Source: JAAZBV01 sp963815145 (GTDB lineage: Bacteria; Desulfobacterota; DSM-4660; Desulfatiglandales; HGW-15). Taken from it: a DNA stretch of 64,000 nt. A program made the position numbers and the translations under genes. The first letter of the stretch is position 1. Every line of letters begins with the position of its first letter. Shown piece after piece: positions 37,913 to 46,688 of this stretch. Below the pieces are notes generated by a model. That model searched no databases, was not told the DNA's origin, and saw only the letters and a list, made by a program, of their open reading frames with translations. The DNA lies in assembly GCA_963815145.1 (NCBI GenBank), contig CAWFFS010000016.1, positions 124,001-188,000 of the forward strand. Direction: 5' to 3'.

Positions 37913-38724
37913 GGGAGTTCCTTAATAACATCCTCCCAGAGAGAGGAAAGTGCAGGGCTAGCCCCCATGGCCGTTGCAATCACATCTTCAACCTTTACCT
38001 CTTCCATGCAGTCAGCAAGGTCTATATCAGTTATTACCACTATTGCCATTATTTTCAATCCGCAGTGTTTTCCTACAATCACTTCATGCACGGTGGACAT
38101 ACCTACCGCATCGGCGCCCAGCATCCTCATGAGGCGTACTTCCGATGGGGTTTCAAGGCATGGACCGGTGATTCCGATATAAACCCCCTGCTTGAGGTCT
38201 ATCTGGTTTTTCATGGCATTTTTTTTCGCTATTTTTATTAAATCAGTGTCATATACCCTTGACATATCAGGGAAGCGCGGACCAAATTCATCAAGATTAG
38301 GACCTACCAAAGGGTCAATACCTGTAAAATTTATATGATCAATAATAACCATAAGGTCTCCTGCTTTATACTGCGGATTGAAACCTCCTGCAGCACTGGA
38401 AATAAACAGGTACTCCACTCCCAAACTCTTCATGACCCGTACAGGGAACGTTACCTCAGATGGGCTGTAGCCTTCGTAGAGATGAAAACGGCCTTCCATG
38501 GTAATTACATTTTTACCTGCTATTTTTCCGGCGACCAGAAAACCATCGTGGCCTGTTACTGTGGATGTCGGAAAATGAGGGATGTCTTCATAGGGAATCC
38601 TGATATCAACTTCCATTCTGTCTGTCAGGCTGCCAAGGCCTGTACCGGTAATCATGCCTACTTCAGGGATACAGTCTATCTTTGATGCGATGAAATCTGA
38701 TGCGTCGTTTATCTTGCTGATCAT
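37909..38724 (-). CDS. Purine nucleoside phosphorylase, trimeric class
   Basis: 271 residues with the family motifs GTGLGSL, GRFHLYEGY, SSAAGGFNPQYKAGDLMVI, GITGPCLETPSE and GADAVGMSTVHEV. It cleaves purine nucleosides with phosphate to base and ribose 1-phosphate. In the base-selecting position, where human PNP has Asn243 (LITN), this protein has Asp233 (VVITDIDLAD). MTAP enzymes, which use 6-aminopurines, have Asp there, so the substrate may be adenosine-type rather than inosine or guanosine. It is convergent with the decayed purine permease (four-base overlap). The symbol is left blank because of the unusual residue. Confidence 0.88.
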   Translation of the reverse strand: MISKINDASDFIASKIDCIPEVGMITGTGLGSLTDRMEVDIRIPYEDIPHFPTSTVTGHDGFLVAGKIAGKNVITMEGRFHLYEGYSPSEVTFPVRVMKSLGVEYLFISSAAGGFNPQYKAGDLMVIIDHINFTGIDPLVGPNLDEFGPRFPDMSRVYDTDLIKIAKKNAMKNQIDLKQGVYIGITGPCLETPSEVRLMRMLGADAVGMSTVHEVIVGKHCGLKIMAIVVITDIDLADCMEEVKVEDVIATAMGASPALSSLWEDVIKELP

Positions 38725-38895
38725 TTGCTTCCTCCGTCATAATGATTATGTTGGGAAAGTAAAGTAGTAGATATTATATGTTATGGCAACATGATAAATT
38801 TCTGCCGGAAAATGCAGATCGATTCCGCAGAGCCCATCAACTTGACAAATCCGGATTTTTGTGAGATTTTGGTTGAGTATTTAAGGAGGTCAAAA

Positions 38896-39507
38896 GTGGA
38901 AACTGATTCATTTCATATATATTCCGCAAGAAATTTATTGTGCGGGATGTTTTCATTATTTATTATTTTATCATTTATAACCTTTCCCAAAGATAGATTT
39001 ACAAAAGCTGCAGATCCTCTCCTCAAGGATTCCAGGCCCTACAAAGCAAGGCTGATCACTAAATTAAACAGAAAATATAATAATACCCATATTTTAAAAT
39101 CAAACAGAGAAAGGGTATATAACAATATTATAAATGAGGCTGCAAAACGCTATAATGTTGATGCTGCTTTGATCAAGGCTATTATTATGGCTGAATCAAA
39201 CTATAACAACAAGGCGATTTCCAGACGAGGGGCAATAGGATTGATGCAGCTGATGCCAGCCACTGCGGATGCACTTGGTGTGGAAGATATTTTTGATCCT
39301 GCACATAATGTCAATGGTGGGGTTAAATATATCAAGCAGTTACTTGAACAATTTAATGGGAATCTTGAGCTTGCATTAGCAGCTTATAACGCAGGAACTA
39401 CACAGGTAAAAAAATATAATGGCATTCCACCTTTTAAAGCTACAAGAATTTATGTTAAAAAAGTAGTTGAATATTACTGGCGCTACCAACTCGCAAGTCA
39501 GGCTTAA
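38896..39507 (+). CDS. Membrane-anchored SLT-type lytic transglycosylase
   Basis: 203 residues from a GTG at 38896, chosen because AAGGAGGT lies just upstream; an in-frame ATG at 38791 has no ribosome site. Residues about 12-31 are a transmembrane or signal segment. The catalytic domain (about 75-195) has the SLT family pattern: AIIMAESNYNNKAISRRGAIG with the catalytic Glu, LMQLMPATADALGV, NVNGGVKYI and LALAAYNAGTTQV. It cleaves the glycan strands of peptidoglycan in the periplasm. Confidence 0.88.
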   Translation: METDSFHIYSARNLLCGMFSLFIILSFITFPKDRFTKAADPLLKDSRPYKARLITKLNRKYNNTHILKSNRERVYNNIINEAAKRYNVDAALIKAIIMAESNYNNKAISRRGAIGLMQLMPATADALGVEDIFDPAHNVNGGVKYIKQLLEQFNGNLELALAAYNAGTTQVKKYNGIPPFKATRIYVKKVVEYYWRYQLASQA

Positions 39508-39567
39508 ATTATCCTCGATATAAATTGGGATCGGCGATAATGATATCTTTTAATGATAAGGAATATC

Positions 39568-40451
39568 ATGATAGACCTGCATATCCATTCCATATGTTCA
39601 GATGGGCGATTTACTTTAAAAGAGATCTTCGAAAAGGCATCTCTCATCGGCATTAATCTGCTTTCAATAACTGACCATGATTCAATAGACTGCCAGTATG
39701 AGGCCGGAAAACTCGCAGAGGAATACGGCATCAGTTATATCAACGGGCTTGAACTCAGTGTTTCCTTTTCGCACCCTGATTTTAATAACTCAAAACCGGT
39801 TTCCCTGGATTTTCTAGGGTATAATTATGATTTGGAAAACATTGAGCTGAATAAAAAACTTGAGGATCTGAGAAGACATAGAAAGAAAAGGGCAGAGAAG
39901 ATACTTGAAAAAATAAACGCAGAGCTCTCAAAGGAAGGTAAAAAAGAGTTCACATCCAAAGACCTTGAGGAAATAGAGGAATCTGTTGATGGTGCTTTTG
40001 GCAGGCCGCATATTGCCGATTACATGGTGAAAAAAGGAATAGTAAGAGAAAGGCAGGAAGCGTTTGACAGATATCTCGTAAAGTGCAATGTCGCCAAGAT
40101 GCCGTTATCGCTTGAAGATGCCTCAACCCTTGTAAAAAACGCCGGGGAAAGCTTTTTATTGCACACCCAAATCACCCGCGTGGCACATCGTTAATTAAAT
40201 TTACGCAGGATATTGAAGTTCAGCAAAAAATAATAACAGAGTCCATGCTCGATTTTATTGACGGAGTAGAATGCTGGCACTCATCTCATGATAATAAGAC
40301 TATCAATTCCTACCTGAATTATGCTAAAAGACATCATTTAATGGTTTCTGGGGGTTCTGACTGTCATCAGCAGCCTCTCCTTATGGGCACCGTTGATGTG
40401 CCTGATTTTGTTGCGGAGCAGTTTAAGATTCTACCAGTAAATGCGGTCTAA
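39568..40451 (+). CDS. PHP-domain metal-dependent phosphoesterase (one frameshift)
   Basis: Two frames combine into one protein of about 294 residues. The start is the ATG at 39568 (AAGGA upstream). The PHP metal site is complete: DLHIHSICSDG, SITDHDS, NGLELSV (Glu), GRPHIADYM, IAHPNHPRG and GGSDCH. The frame breaks at the GGGG at 40144-40147; adding one G restores AGGKLFIAHPNHPRG, the normal PHP sequence. Relatives hydrolyse nucleoside 5',3'-diphosphates or short RNA ends. The gene is followed closely by NAD kinase. The break is probably a sequencing error. Confidence 0.82.
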
Positions 40452-40464
40452 CGAAGGATTCCGG

Positions 40465-41358
40465 ATGGATACAGTCTCAGTTGGGGTAATATACAAACAC
40501 AGGTTTGAGCCTGCGATGAGGGAAGCTGAAAAACTGGTAGAGTGGCTAAAATCCAAAGGATTTAATGCATTTTCCGAGGAGATGAGACCTAAAAGGCAAA
40601 AAGATGAAGAACAGGATGATTCATCGACCTTATTACCAGTAAATGACCTTAAATGGATAACCGTGCTTGGGGGTGATGGGACCCTTTTGGGCGCATCCAG
40701 AAAATACGGCAGACATGGTATCCCCATATTAGGTGTCAATCTGGGAGGGCTGGGTTTTTTAACGTGTACTCCGTTGAAAAGACTGTACTCTTCGGTTGAA
40801 ATGGTTATAAATAACAACCTGGAGATAGAACAGCGGATCATGCTTGAGACTAAAATTCTCAGGGATGACAAGGAAGTATTCAGATTCCAGACACTCAACG
40901 ATGTAGTTATTAATAAAGGCGCCCTTGCCCGAATTATTGATCTGGATGTTCTTATCAACGACGAATTTCTTACAACATTCAGATCCGACGGTCTCATAGT
41001 TTCAACTCCAACAGGCTCCACGGGTTACAACCTGGCTGCAGGCGGACCAATACTCTATCCTACAATTTCAAACGTCATATTAACACCCATCTGTCCCTTT
41101 ACCCTTACGAACAGACCAATAATACTTCCCGACTCCGTGGTTATATCAATCATGATGTTAAGGGAAAGTGAAGAAAAAGTAAGCCTGACCTTTGACGGAC
41201 AGGTTGGTTTCGATCTGCTTGAAGGGGACAAAGTACTAATCTATAAATCAGGGTCAAACATCAAGCTTTTTAAATCACCTGATCAGACCTATTATGAAAT
41301 ATTGAGAAAAAAGATGAAATGGGGCGGGGCGACATATAACAAAGATGGAGACAGTTAA
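40465..41358 (+). CDS. nadK: NAD kinase
   Basis: 297 residues from the ATG at 40465, which has GAAGGA upstream; an ATG at 40441 overlaps the preceding gene. It phosphorylates NAD to NADP. Diagnostic segments are VLGGDGTLLGASRKYG, GVNLGGLGFL, LNDVVINKGALAR and STPTGSTGYNLAAGGPI. It lies in a compact plus-strand run (PHP, nadK, DUF4911, miaB) and overlaps the next gene by 14 bases. Confidence 0.94.
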   Translation: MDTVSVGVIYKHRFEPAMREAEKLVEWLKSKGFNAFSEEMRPKRQKDEEQDDSSTLLPVNDLKWITVLGGDGTLLGASRKYGRHGIPILGVNLGGLGFLTCTPLKRLYSSVEMVINNNLEIEQRIMLETKILRDDKEVFRFQTLNDVVINKGALARIIDLDVLINDEFLTTFRSDGLIVSTPTGSTGYNLAAGGPILYPTISNVILTPICPFTLTNRPIILPDSVVISIMMLRESEEKVSLTFDGQVGFDLLEGDKVLIYKSGSNIKLFKSPDQTYYEILRKKMKWGGATYNKDGDS

Positions 41359-41560
41359 AAAATCTTATATTGTTGATAGATCAAGAATCAATTATATCAG
41401 GTGGATAGTAGAATCATACGACGGTATGGCAATTGTTTCAACAATCGATTCAAGTGAGGCGATTATAGAGCTTAAAATAGCACCTGGCTGCGAAACTATT
41501 GTCAATGAACTCATTCAGTCACTTAGATGTGATGAGGGAATAAAATTAAAACCAGTATAA
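41345..41560 (+). CDS. Small DUF4911-like protein
   Basis: 71 residues. It overlaps the end of nadK by 14 bases and ends 17 bases before miaB. It starts METVKKSYIVDRSRINYIRW and contains AIVSTIDSSEAIIELKIAPG, the layout of the small DUF4911 family common in deltaproteobacteria. The fold is likely an alpha/beta single domain without catalytic motifs. The function is unknown. The tight placement suggests co-translation with NAD kinase. Confidence 0.72.
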   Translation: METVKKSYIVDRSRINYIRWIVESYDGMAIVSTIDSSEAIIELKIAPGCETIVNELIQSLRCDEGIKLKPV

Positions 41561-41577
41561 TTACCATGCAATAAAAA

Positions 41578-42915
41578 ATGACTTACACTGATAGATTAAA
41601 ACGATATTATATAGCAACAATGGGGTGTCAGATGAATGAGTACGATTCTGACTACCTTAGCCATGTTCTGATGGATAATGGTCTTTTTGCGTCCGAATTG
41701 CCTGAAGCCGCTGATCTGATCATCATTAATACCTGCAGTGTAAGAGAAAAAGCCGAACAAAAGGCTTTCAGTCTTCTGGGCAGGATGATCATCCTGAAAA
41801 GGAAAAGACCGGAAATTATCCTGGGATTTATGGGATGCATTGCCCAGCAGGAGGGCCATGCGCTCCTGAAAAAATTTCCGGAACTCGACCTTGTGATAGG
41901 GACAAGAGAGATCGGAAGCATCAAAGATTTGCTTGAACGGATTGTAAACAATGGAGAGCGTATATCCGCCACCAATCTATCGTTGGCACCCATTCACGAC
42001 CCTGTATCTTCCGAGGAATACTTTAAAGGAAGGATAAAGAGTAACCTTTCTATCATGGAGGGATGTAATAATTTTTGCAGTTATTGCATTGTTCCATATG
42101 TGAGAGGCAGAGAGATCAGCAGGCCTTCGAGCGAGATATTAAATGAAGCTGAAGCGCTGGTGAAGCAGGGTGTAAGAGAGATAACCCTGCTTGGACAGAA
42201 TGTAAATTCCTATTCTTCGGGGAGGGGTGGCAATGTAACGTTTCCCGAGCTATTAAAAATGCTCGGTGATATCGATGGGCTTTACAGAATAAGGTTTACA
42301 ACCTCCCATCCAAAGGACTTGTCTGATGATTTGATTAATTCATTTATTGATGTTCAAAAACTGTGTCACCATATACATTTACCATTCCAGTCCGGTTCGA
42401 ATAAAATTCTAAAATTAATGAACCGTAAATACACAAGTGATGATTATCTGCGGCTGATACAGAAGCTGAGGGACATCAACCCCGATTTTGCTGTTACCAG
42501 TGATGTTATTGTAGGGTTCCCTGGAGAAAGTTACTCAGATTTCAAAAAGACCCTTGACCTTATTGATAAAATAGAGTTTGATAATTTATTTTCCTTCAAG
42601 TACTCAGATCGTAAAGGAACGAAAGCTGCTGAAATGGCAGGCAAATTGGATGATAAGGAAAAATCGTCAAGGCTGAAAATATTACAGGATTTACAGAAAG
42701 AAAAAACACTGTTAAGAAATAAAAGGCTTGAAGGGCGTACAGAAGAAATCCTTGTCGATGGAATAAGTAAAAGGGGAACACAGTATACAGGCAGAACAGA
42801 TACAAATAAAGTGGTTAATTTTACATGTAAAAACGATGTAATAGGTGAGTTAGTAAAAGTAAATATTAAACATACTTTTATCAATTCGCTACGTGGTGAT
42901 GTGTCTATTTGTTAA
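41578..42915 (+). CDS. miaB: tRNA-2-methylthio-N6-isopentenyladenosine synthase
   Basis: 445 residues. It is a radical SAM enzyme that adds a methylthio group to N6-isopentenyl-A37 of tRNAs. The N-terminal domain holds the second-cluster cysteines in MGCQMNEYDSD, NTCSVREKAEQ and MGCIAQQEG. The radical SAM domain has EGCNNFCSYCIVPYVRG (CX3CX2C), LLGQNVNSY, and HLPFQSGSNKILKLMNRKY. A C-terminal TRAM domain follows (EILVDGISKRGTQYTGR). It lies at the end of the nadK group and 38 bases before the response regulator. Confidence 0.95.
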   Translation: MTYTDRLKRYYIATMGCQMNEYDSDYLSHVLMDNGLFASELPEAADLIIINTCSVREKAEQKAFSLLGRMIILKRKRPEIILGFMGCIAQQEGHALLKKFPELDLVIGTREIGSIKDLLERIVNNGERISATNLSLAPIHDPVSSEEYFKGRIKSNLSIMEGCNNFCSYCIVPYVRGREISRPSSEILNEAEALVKQGVREITLLGQNVNSYSSGRGGNVTFPELLKMLGDIDGLYRIRFTTSHPKDLSDDLINSFIDVQKLCHHIHLPFQSGSNKILKLMNRKYTSDDYLRLIQKLRDINPDFAVTSDVIVGFPGESYSDFKKTLDLIDKIEFDNLFSFKYSDRKGTKAAEMAGKLDDKEKSSRLKILQDLQKEKTLLRNKRLEGRTEEILVDGISKRGTQYTGRTDTNKVVNFTCKNDVIGELVKVNIKHTFINSLRGDVSIC

Positions 42916-42953
42916 TATTCTGTTTTTAATCTTAAACAGGAAAAAGATCTAAG

Positions 42954-43820
42954 ATGGAAGCTGTAAACATTGATTATTCCGAAGAGTTAATCCTTATAGT
43001 TGATGATGATCCTTTTTTAAGGGAAACGCTTGAAAAACTGCTTGAAGTTGTCGGGATTTTTTCACATTCTGCTTCAAATGGTGACGAAGCCCTGAAAATG
43101 CTTGAAAAGAATCATTATACAATGATTTTAACCGATATGAAAATGCCGGGCATTGATGGGATGGATTTAATAAAAATGATATACAAAACTCACGATATCA
43201 GTGTTATAGCCATGACCGGTTACTCAGAAGGGTATACATATGTAGACGTGATAAATGCAGGGGCAAGCGATTTTATAAAAAAACCATTTGGTATTGAGGA
43301 ACTCGAAGCAAAAATAAGGAGGATAATAACAGAAAGAAATCTTCGAAAGGAACTCAATCGTTTATCAATAACAGATTCCCTGACAGAACTTTATAATCAA
43401 AGACACTTTTATTTTCGGCTGAATGAAGAAATCAAAAGGGCAAAAAGACAAAGAAATTCACTAGCTTTGATACTCCTGGATCTCAATGATTTTAAGATCT
43501 ACAATGACAGATACGGACATCTTGCCGGAGATGAAGTCCTTCGTGAAGCGGGTGAAATCATTCGGAACTGCATCAGGGATTCAGTTGATTCAGGGTACAG
43601 GTATGGCGGCGATGAATTTGCGGTTATCTTGATTGATGCGGATATGGATATTGCAAAGGAAATTGGGAGCAGGATAGAAACAGCATTTATTAAAAAAGAT
43701 AAAGTAACTGTCAGCGCTGGTTATTCGATATACACTGAAAAGATGGCTGTGAAGGAACTTATTGATATTGCAGATAAAGAACTTTACAAGGTAAAACAGT
43801 TCAAGAAAAAATCTGAATAA
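42954..43820 (+). CDS. Response regulator with diguanylate cyclase (GGDEF) output
   Basis: 288 residues. A receiver domain (about 10-125) has the acidic pair in LIVDDDPF, the phospho-acceptor Asp in LTDMKMPG, Thr in AMTGYS and Lys in IKKPFG. A GGDEF domain (about 130-285) has a complete active-site motif YRYGGDEFAVIL and substrate segment SLTELYNQRHF, so it is probably an active cyclic di-GMP synthase switched by phosphorylation. No RxxD inhibitory site is evident just before GGDEF. No sensor kinase gene is adjacent. Confidence 0.92.
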   Translation: MEAVNIDYSEELILIVDDDPFLRETLEKLLEVVGIFSHSASNGDEALKMLEKNHYTMILTDMKMPGIDGMDLIKMIYKTHDISVIAMTGYSEGYTYVDVINAGASDFIKKPFGIEELEAKIRRIITERNLRKELNRLSITDSLTELYNQRHFYFRLNEEIKRAKRQRNSLALILLDLNDFKIYNDRYGHLAGDEVLREAGEIIRNCIRDSVDSGYRYGGDEFAVILIDADMDIAKEIGSRIETAFIKKDKVTVSAGYSIYTEKMAVKELIDIADKELYKVKQFKKKSE

Positions 43821-43924
43821 TATAACTTCTGATAATGTATATTATGTAAACCAACTAATGTGACATAAATTATCCATAAAAAGTCATAACGCCTACTCCC
43901 ATATAATCTAAATCTAAATAATTA

Positions 43925-43953
43925 TTGACATATTAATAAAAAATATATTATCT
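43925..43953 (+). promoter_or_regulatory. Candidate sigma-70 promoter for the COX24-like small gene
   Basis: A perfect TTGACA box at 43925-43930, 17 bases, then TTATCT at 43948-43953. It is followed about 28 bases later by a strong GGAGG site and the 29-residue gene. This gives the small gene its own promoter, separate from the cyclase gene. Confidence 0.6.
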
Positions 43954-43981
43954 ATCTTTAACTTTGAATGGAGGTCCTTGA

Positions 43982-44071
43982 ATGGGTAGTGTCGTAAAGA
44001 AACGCCGGAAAAAAATCAGAAAGCATAAATACAGGAAACAGATGAAAAAGATGAGGCATAAGAATAAGTAA
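43982..44071 (+). CDS. 29-residue AURKAIP1/COX24-like ribosome-associated protein
   Basis: The ATG follows TGGAGGT at the right distance and encodes a very basic peptide starting MGSVVKKRRKKIRKHKYRKQ and ending in KKMRHKNK, with no acidic residues. The KKRRKKIRKHKYRK pattern is the core of the AURKAIP1/COX24 C-terminal domain, known from the small subunit of mitochondrial ribosomes (mS38) and from very short bacterial homologues. It has its own promoter and terminator, as expected of a translation-associated gene. It would bind rRNA. Confidence 0.85.
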   Translation: MGSVVKKRRKKIRKHKYRKQMKKMRHKNK

Positions 44072-44096
44072 TCCTCTATTTAGTTGCCACAAATAC

Positions 44097-44138
44097 AGCA
44101 GTTCCATTTTTAATAATATGGAACTGCTTTTTATTTTA
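44097..44138 (+). terminator. Rho-independent terminator after the COX24-like gene
   Basis: A perfect 11-bp stem AGCAGTTCCAT / ATGGAACTGCT with a 10-base AT-rich loop and a T-rich tail on the plus strand. It ends at the stop codon of the convergent NifU-like gene. Confidence 0.88.
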
Positions 44139-44360
44139 TACCGATACAACCTTTTCTATTTCAGGTACATTCTGTTTTAAGACCTTTTCAATTCCCATCT
44201 TTAAAGTCATTGTTGACATGGGGCATCCGGCGCATGCACCTTTAAGTTTGATTGTAACTACACCTTTGTCATCTACATCAATAAGTTCAACATCTCCGCC
44301 GTCCGCCTGAAGCGATGGTCTCACCTTTTCAAGGGCATTTTCAACCTTATTTTTCAACAT
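44136..44360 (-). CDS. NifU-like iron-sulfur scaffold or carrier (NifU C-terminal domain only)
   Basis: 74 residues covering a single NifU C-terminal (Nfu) domain. It includes VRPSLQADGGDVELIDVD and the cluster-binding CAGCP motif in LKGACAGCPMSTMTLKMG. It delivers 4Fe-4S clusters to client proteins. It follows the SplB-like radical SAM gene by 47 bases on the same strand and may supply that enzyme's cluster. An AAGGAG site precedes the ATG. Confidence 0.92.
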   Translation of the reverse strand: MLKNKVENALEKVRPSLQADGGDVELIDVDDKGVVTIKLKGACAGCPMSTMTLKMGIEKVLKQNVPEIEKVVSV

Positions 44361-44407
44361 GTCATTCTCCTTATATAATTATATAGTTATTATCGGCTTA
44401 TCTACGG

Positions 44408-45496
44408 TTACCAGAATGATCTTACCCTGTTATCAAGGTAAAGGGAAAGTCCATCGGAATCACACGGTGACCAGCCTAAACTCTTCCTCCATATTTCGTC
44501 ACTCTCCATGCACATATATATACCTGGATCGAAACCTGCCCATCTTTGTATCAACTCACTGATAAAAGCGTATATTTCTATACGGACAGGTTTCAAATAT
44601 CTGAATTTTCCATCAAGCCCCTGAATAAATTCACCATCCAGTATTATTGTTTCAGGATGCCTTTTGAGGATTATCGGCTTTAAAGCGGGAACAAAACGAA
44701 TACAACCCAGGCTCATCCATATTATTTTTTTAGGGTCCAGATACTTATCCATCATATCCAAGGTTTTCAGATATTGATCCTTCCACCCGGTATGAAGGAT
44801 TAAAGGATCAAAATGGAATCCGGTTATAAAACCTTCCTCCTGGCATCGTTTTGCTGCAATGAGCCTCTGTTCCAGTGAAGGCGCCTTATGCTCTTCATGT
44901 GAAATGATATAAGGGCTGTTCAAAGACCAGGAAATTATCAGTCTTTCACGAGTTTTTATGCTAAAAAGATTATATATTTCAGTAGATTTTGTTTTTAATT
45001 CGATTACGCTGTTTTTTCTGTCAGATATGAATCGTGCCAGAAGACGGCTAAAATAATGTATTCCGTCGAGAACAAGACTGTCAGTAAACTCTCCTGTACC
45101 TATCCTGAAAATCCTTTCAGGAGATTTATCAATTATATCGCCGAGCCTGGATAATTCGTCTTCAAGATTAACAAATATTCTGAGGCCGGGTTTGTTAAAA
45201 TATGCCTGCAGGATGCAGTAGCTGCAGTCCAGCGGGCAGTTAGTGCCGATGTTTAAAATCTGATATCCGCAGCAGATATAATTGTTCGTTCCCGGGCAGG
45301 GTTTCAGAAATTCACCTTTAAATGGTAGAAGTCGCAATGTATCCTTGGCCAAATTAAGATCTTTGCGAATAGATGCGTCATCTTCATGTTTGGCAGTTTC
45401 GGCAGGTATTTTATCGAACCTTTTTGTGATTTCGGATGTGAGAGGAAAGCTTTCAGCCCCCTCTTCTATTTGAATTTTATTCAGTTTAAATTTCAT
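44408..45496 (-). CDS. SplB-like radical SAM protein (spore photoproduct lyase family)
   Basis: 362 residues. The radical SAM cluster motif is CPLDCSYC (CX3CX2C), followed by LQAYFNKPGLRIFVN as in the spore photoproduct lyase family. Other family-like segments are CGYQILNIGTNCPLDC, RIGTGEFTDSLVLD, VIELKTKSTEI and ISWSLNSPYII. Classical SplB repairs a UV photoproduct in spore DNA, but non-spore-formers carry relatives whose substrate is unknown. It lies 8 bases downstream of a ParB-domain gene and upstream of the NifU-like gene, so the three are probably one operon. Whether the C-terminal catalytic Cys of Bacillus SplB is conserved needs an alignment. Confidence 0.82.
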   Translation of the reverse strand: MKFKLNKIQIEEGAESFPLTSEITKRFDKIPAETAKHEDDASIRKDLNLAKDTLRLLPFKGEFLKPCPGTNNYICCGYQILNIGTNCPLDCSYCILQAYFNKPGLRIFVNLEDELSRLGDIIDKSPERIFRIGTGEFTDSLVLDGIHYFSRLLARFISDRKNSVIELKTKSTEIYNLFSIKTRERLIISWSLNSPYIISHEEHKAPSLEQRLIAAKRCQEEGFITGFHFDPLILHTGWKDQYLKTLDMMDKYLDPKKIIWMSLGCIRFVPALKPIILKRHPETIILDGEFIQGLDGKFRYLKPVRIEIYAFISELIQRWAGFDPGIYMCMESDEIWRKSLGWSPCDSDGLSLYLDNRVRSFW

Positions 45497-45504
45497 ATTA
45501 AATG

Positions 45505-46485
45505 CTATTCATCCAGCCATGGATCCTTGACGTTCACTAGTTCATCTTTATCCAATAGTGCCTTTAAATGTTTTTTCAGATCGAGGCCATCTTTAAAATC
45601 AATCTCCAACCTGTATCCCTCGGATTCGAAATACCGGGGATGTTTTATTTTTATATTTGACGGAAGTTGTAGCACGTTAACTCTTTTATCAAACAGTTTT
45701 TGATATTTGAAAAAGTCGGGGTTTCGCATCTCTCTAAGACGATCGATCAATTCTCTGGTTTTTTGGGGGACATTTTTCTTTGTATCATTAAAAATGGTTA
45801 AAAAAGACTCATCATTCAGCAACTGTGCTATAGAAATTTTATCAATTCTGCATATATCTGTAATATATTCAATGAACTGAACCTGATAATTATAGTTTAA
45901 CCTTAATTTATTAATCCAATCAATTATCATCAAGATACTGTTTTCTTCAAATTGAAGCAAAGGTTCAAGTATCTTAATATTCAGGGTACTATTAGAGATA
46001 AGGTCTTTTACAGGATTATCAAGTCCCTCAATATTCAGTATCAATTCATAGTCTTTTAAATTGACATTTAAAATAAAAAGGAACTCTTTTATTGAATTAT
46101 CATCTTTAACTATTTTAGTTAAGTGGTTTAATATCATACTTTTTTCTACCAGATTTATTTCTCTGGTAAACATATTATCATGCACTGCAAACCTTAAAAT
46201 ATCCCATGATGACATGCTTGCGCCCGTAAGATCAATGCAATCGACTTCTTTGACACCGAGTTCCCGAAGCACCTGAATACGCCTGAAACCGGTCACAATC
46301 TCGACCTCTTCACTGCCAGGTCTGAAAACATATGGTTTATTAATTAGACCTGTCTGAACAATGGATTTTTTTAATTCAGTGTTATCAAAACCATAACTCA
46401 TACAGAATTCACCAGGTTGATCCGAAATCTGATCAATTCCAAGAGTGACGACCGGATATTTATTTTGTGATTTAATATTGCTCAT
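45505..46485 (-). CDS. ParB-like nuclease-domain protein linked to the SplB-like gene
   Basis: 326 residues. The N-terminal third is ParB/Srx-like: the GLINKPYVFRPGSEEVEIVTGFRR segment contains the ParB family core (L-x-x-P-x-x-x-R, then V-x-G-x-R-R), followed by VKEVDCIDL. Residues about 110-250 are helical and include a possible DNA-binding region (LVEKSMILNHLTKIV). The C-terminus is Asp/Lys-rich and has no known motif. No parA gene is adjacent, so chromosome partitioning is unlikely. The eight-base gap to the SplB-like gene suggests a joint role, possibly in DNA recognition, which is inference. Its promoter should lie in the 203-base divergent gap before the reductase gene. Confidence 0.72.
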   Translation of the reverse strand: MSNIKSQNKYPVVTLGIDQISDQPGEFCMSYGFDNTELKKSIVQTGLINKPYVFRPGSEEVEIVTGFRRIQVLRELGVKEVDCIDLTGASMSSWDILRFAVHDNMFTREINLVEKSMILNHLTKIVKDDNSIKEFLFILNVNLKDYELILNIEGLDNPVKDLISNSTLNIKILEPLLQFEENSILMIIDWINKLRLNYNYQVQFIEYITDICRIDKISIAQLLNDESFLTIFNDTKKNVPQKTRELIDRLREMRNPDFFKYQKLFDKRVNVLQLPSNIKIKHPRYFESEGYRLEIDFKDGLDLKKHLKALLDKDELVNVKDPWLDE

Positions 46486-46688
46486 AACTATTACTTTTAA
46501 TTTTTATTAACGTCGATCAGCTTATGTGTATAATTAAAATGCATACATTTTAGATTAAAATATTTATAGATATTAAGAATATCTTCACATCAATGCAACG
46601 TTTTTTAATGAGGCTTTTATAATTGACAAAAAAATGGGTTTTATATATCTATGCTAAAAAATTTTAGAAATCTTTCATTTGACAAATT

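Noticed and set aside
40245..40451. Separate small gene downstream of the PHP gene
   Set aside because: It carries the last PHP metal-site motif (GGSDCH) and joins the preceding frame by one base, so it is the end of the same gene.
45505..46485. Chromosome-partition ParB
   Set aside because: No parA neighbour and no parS-like site was noticed; the partner is a radical SAM gene.
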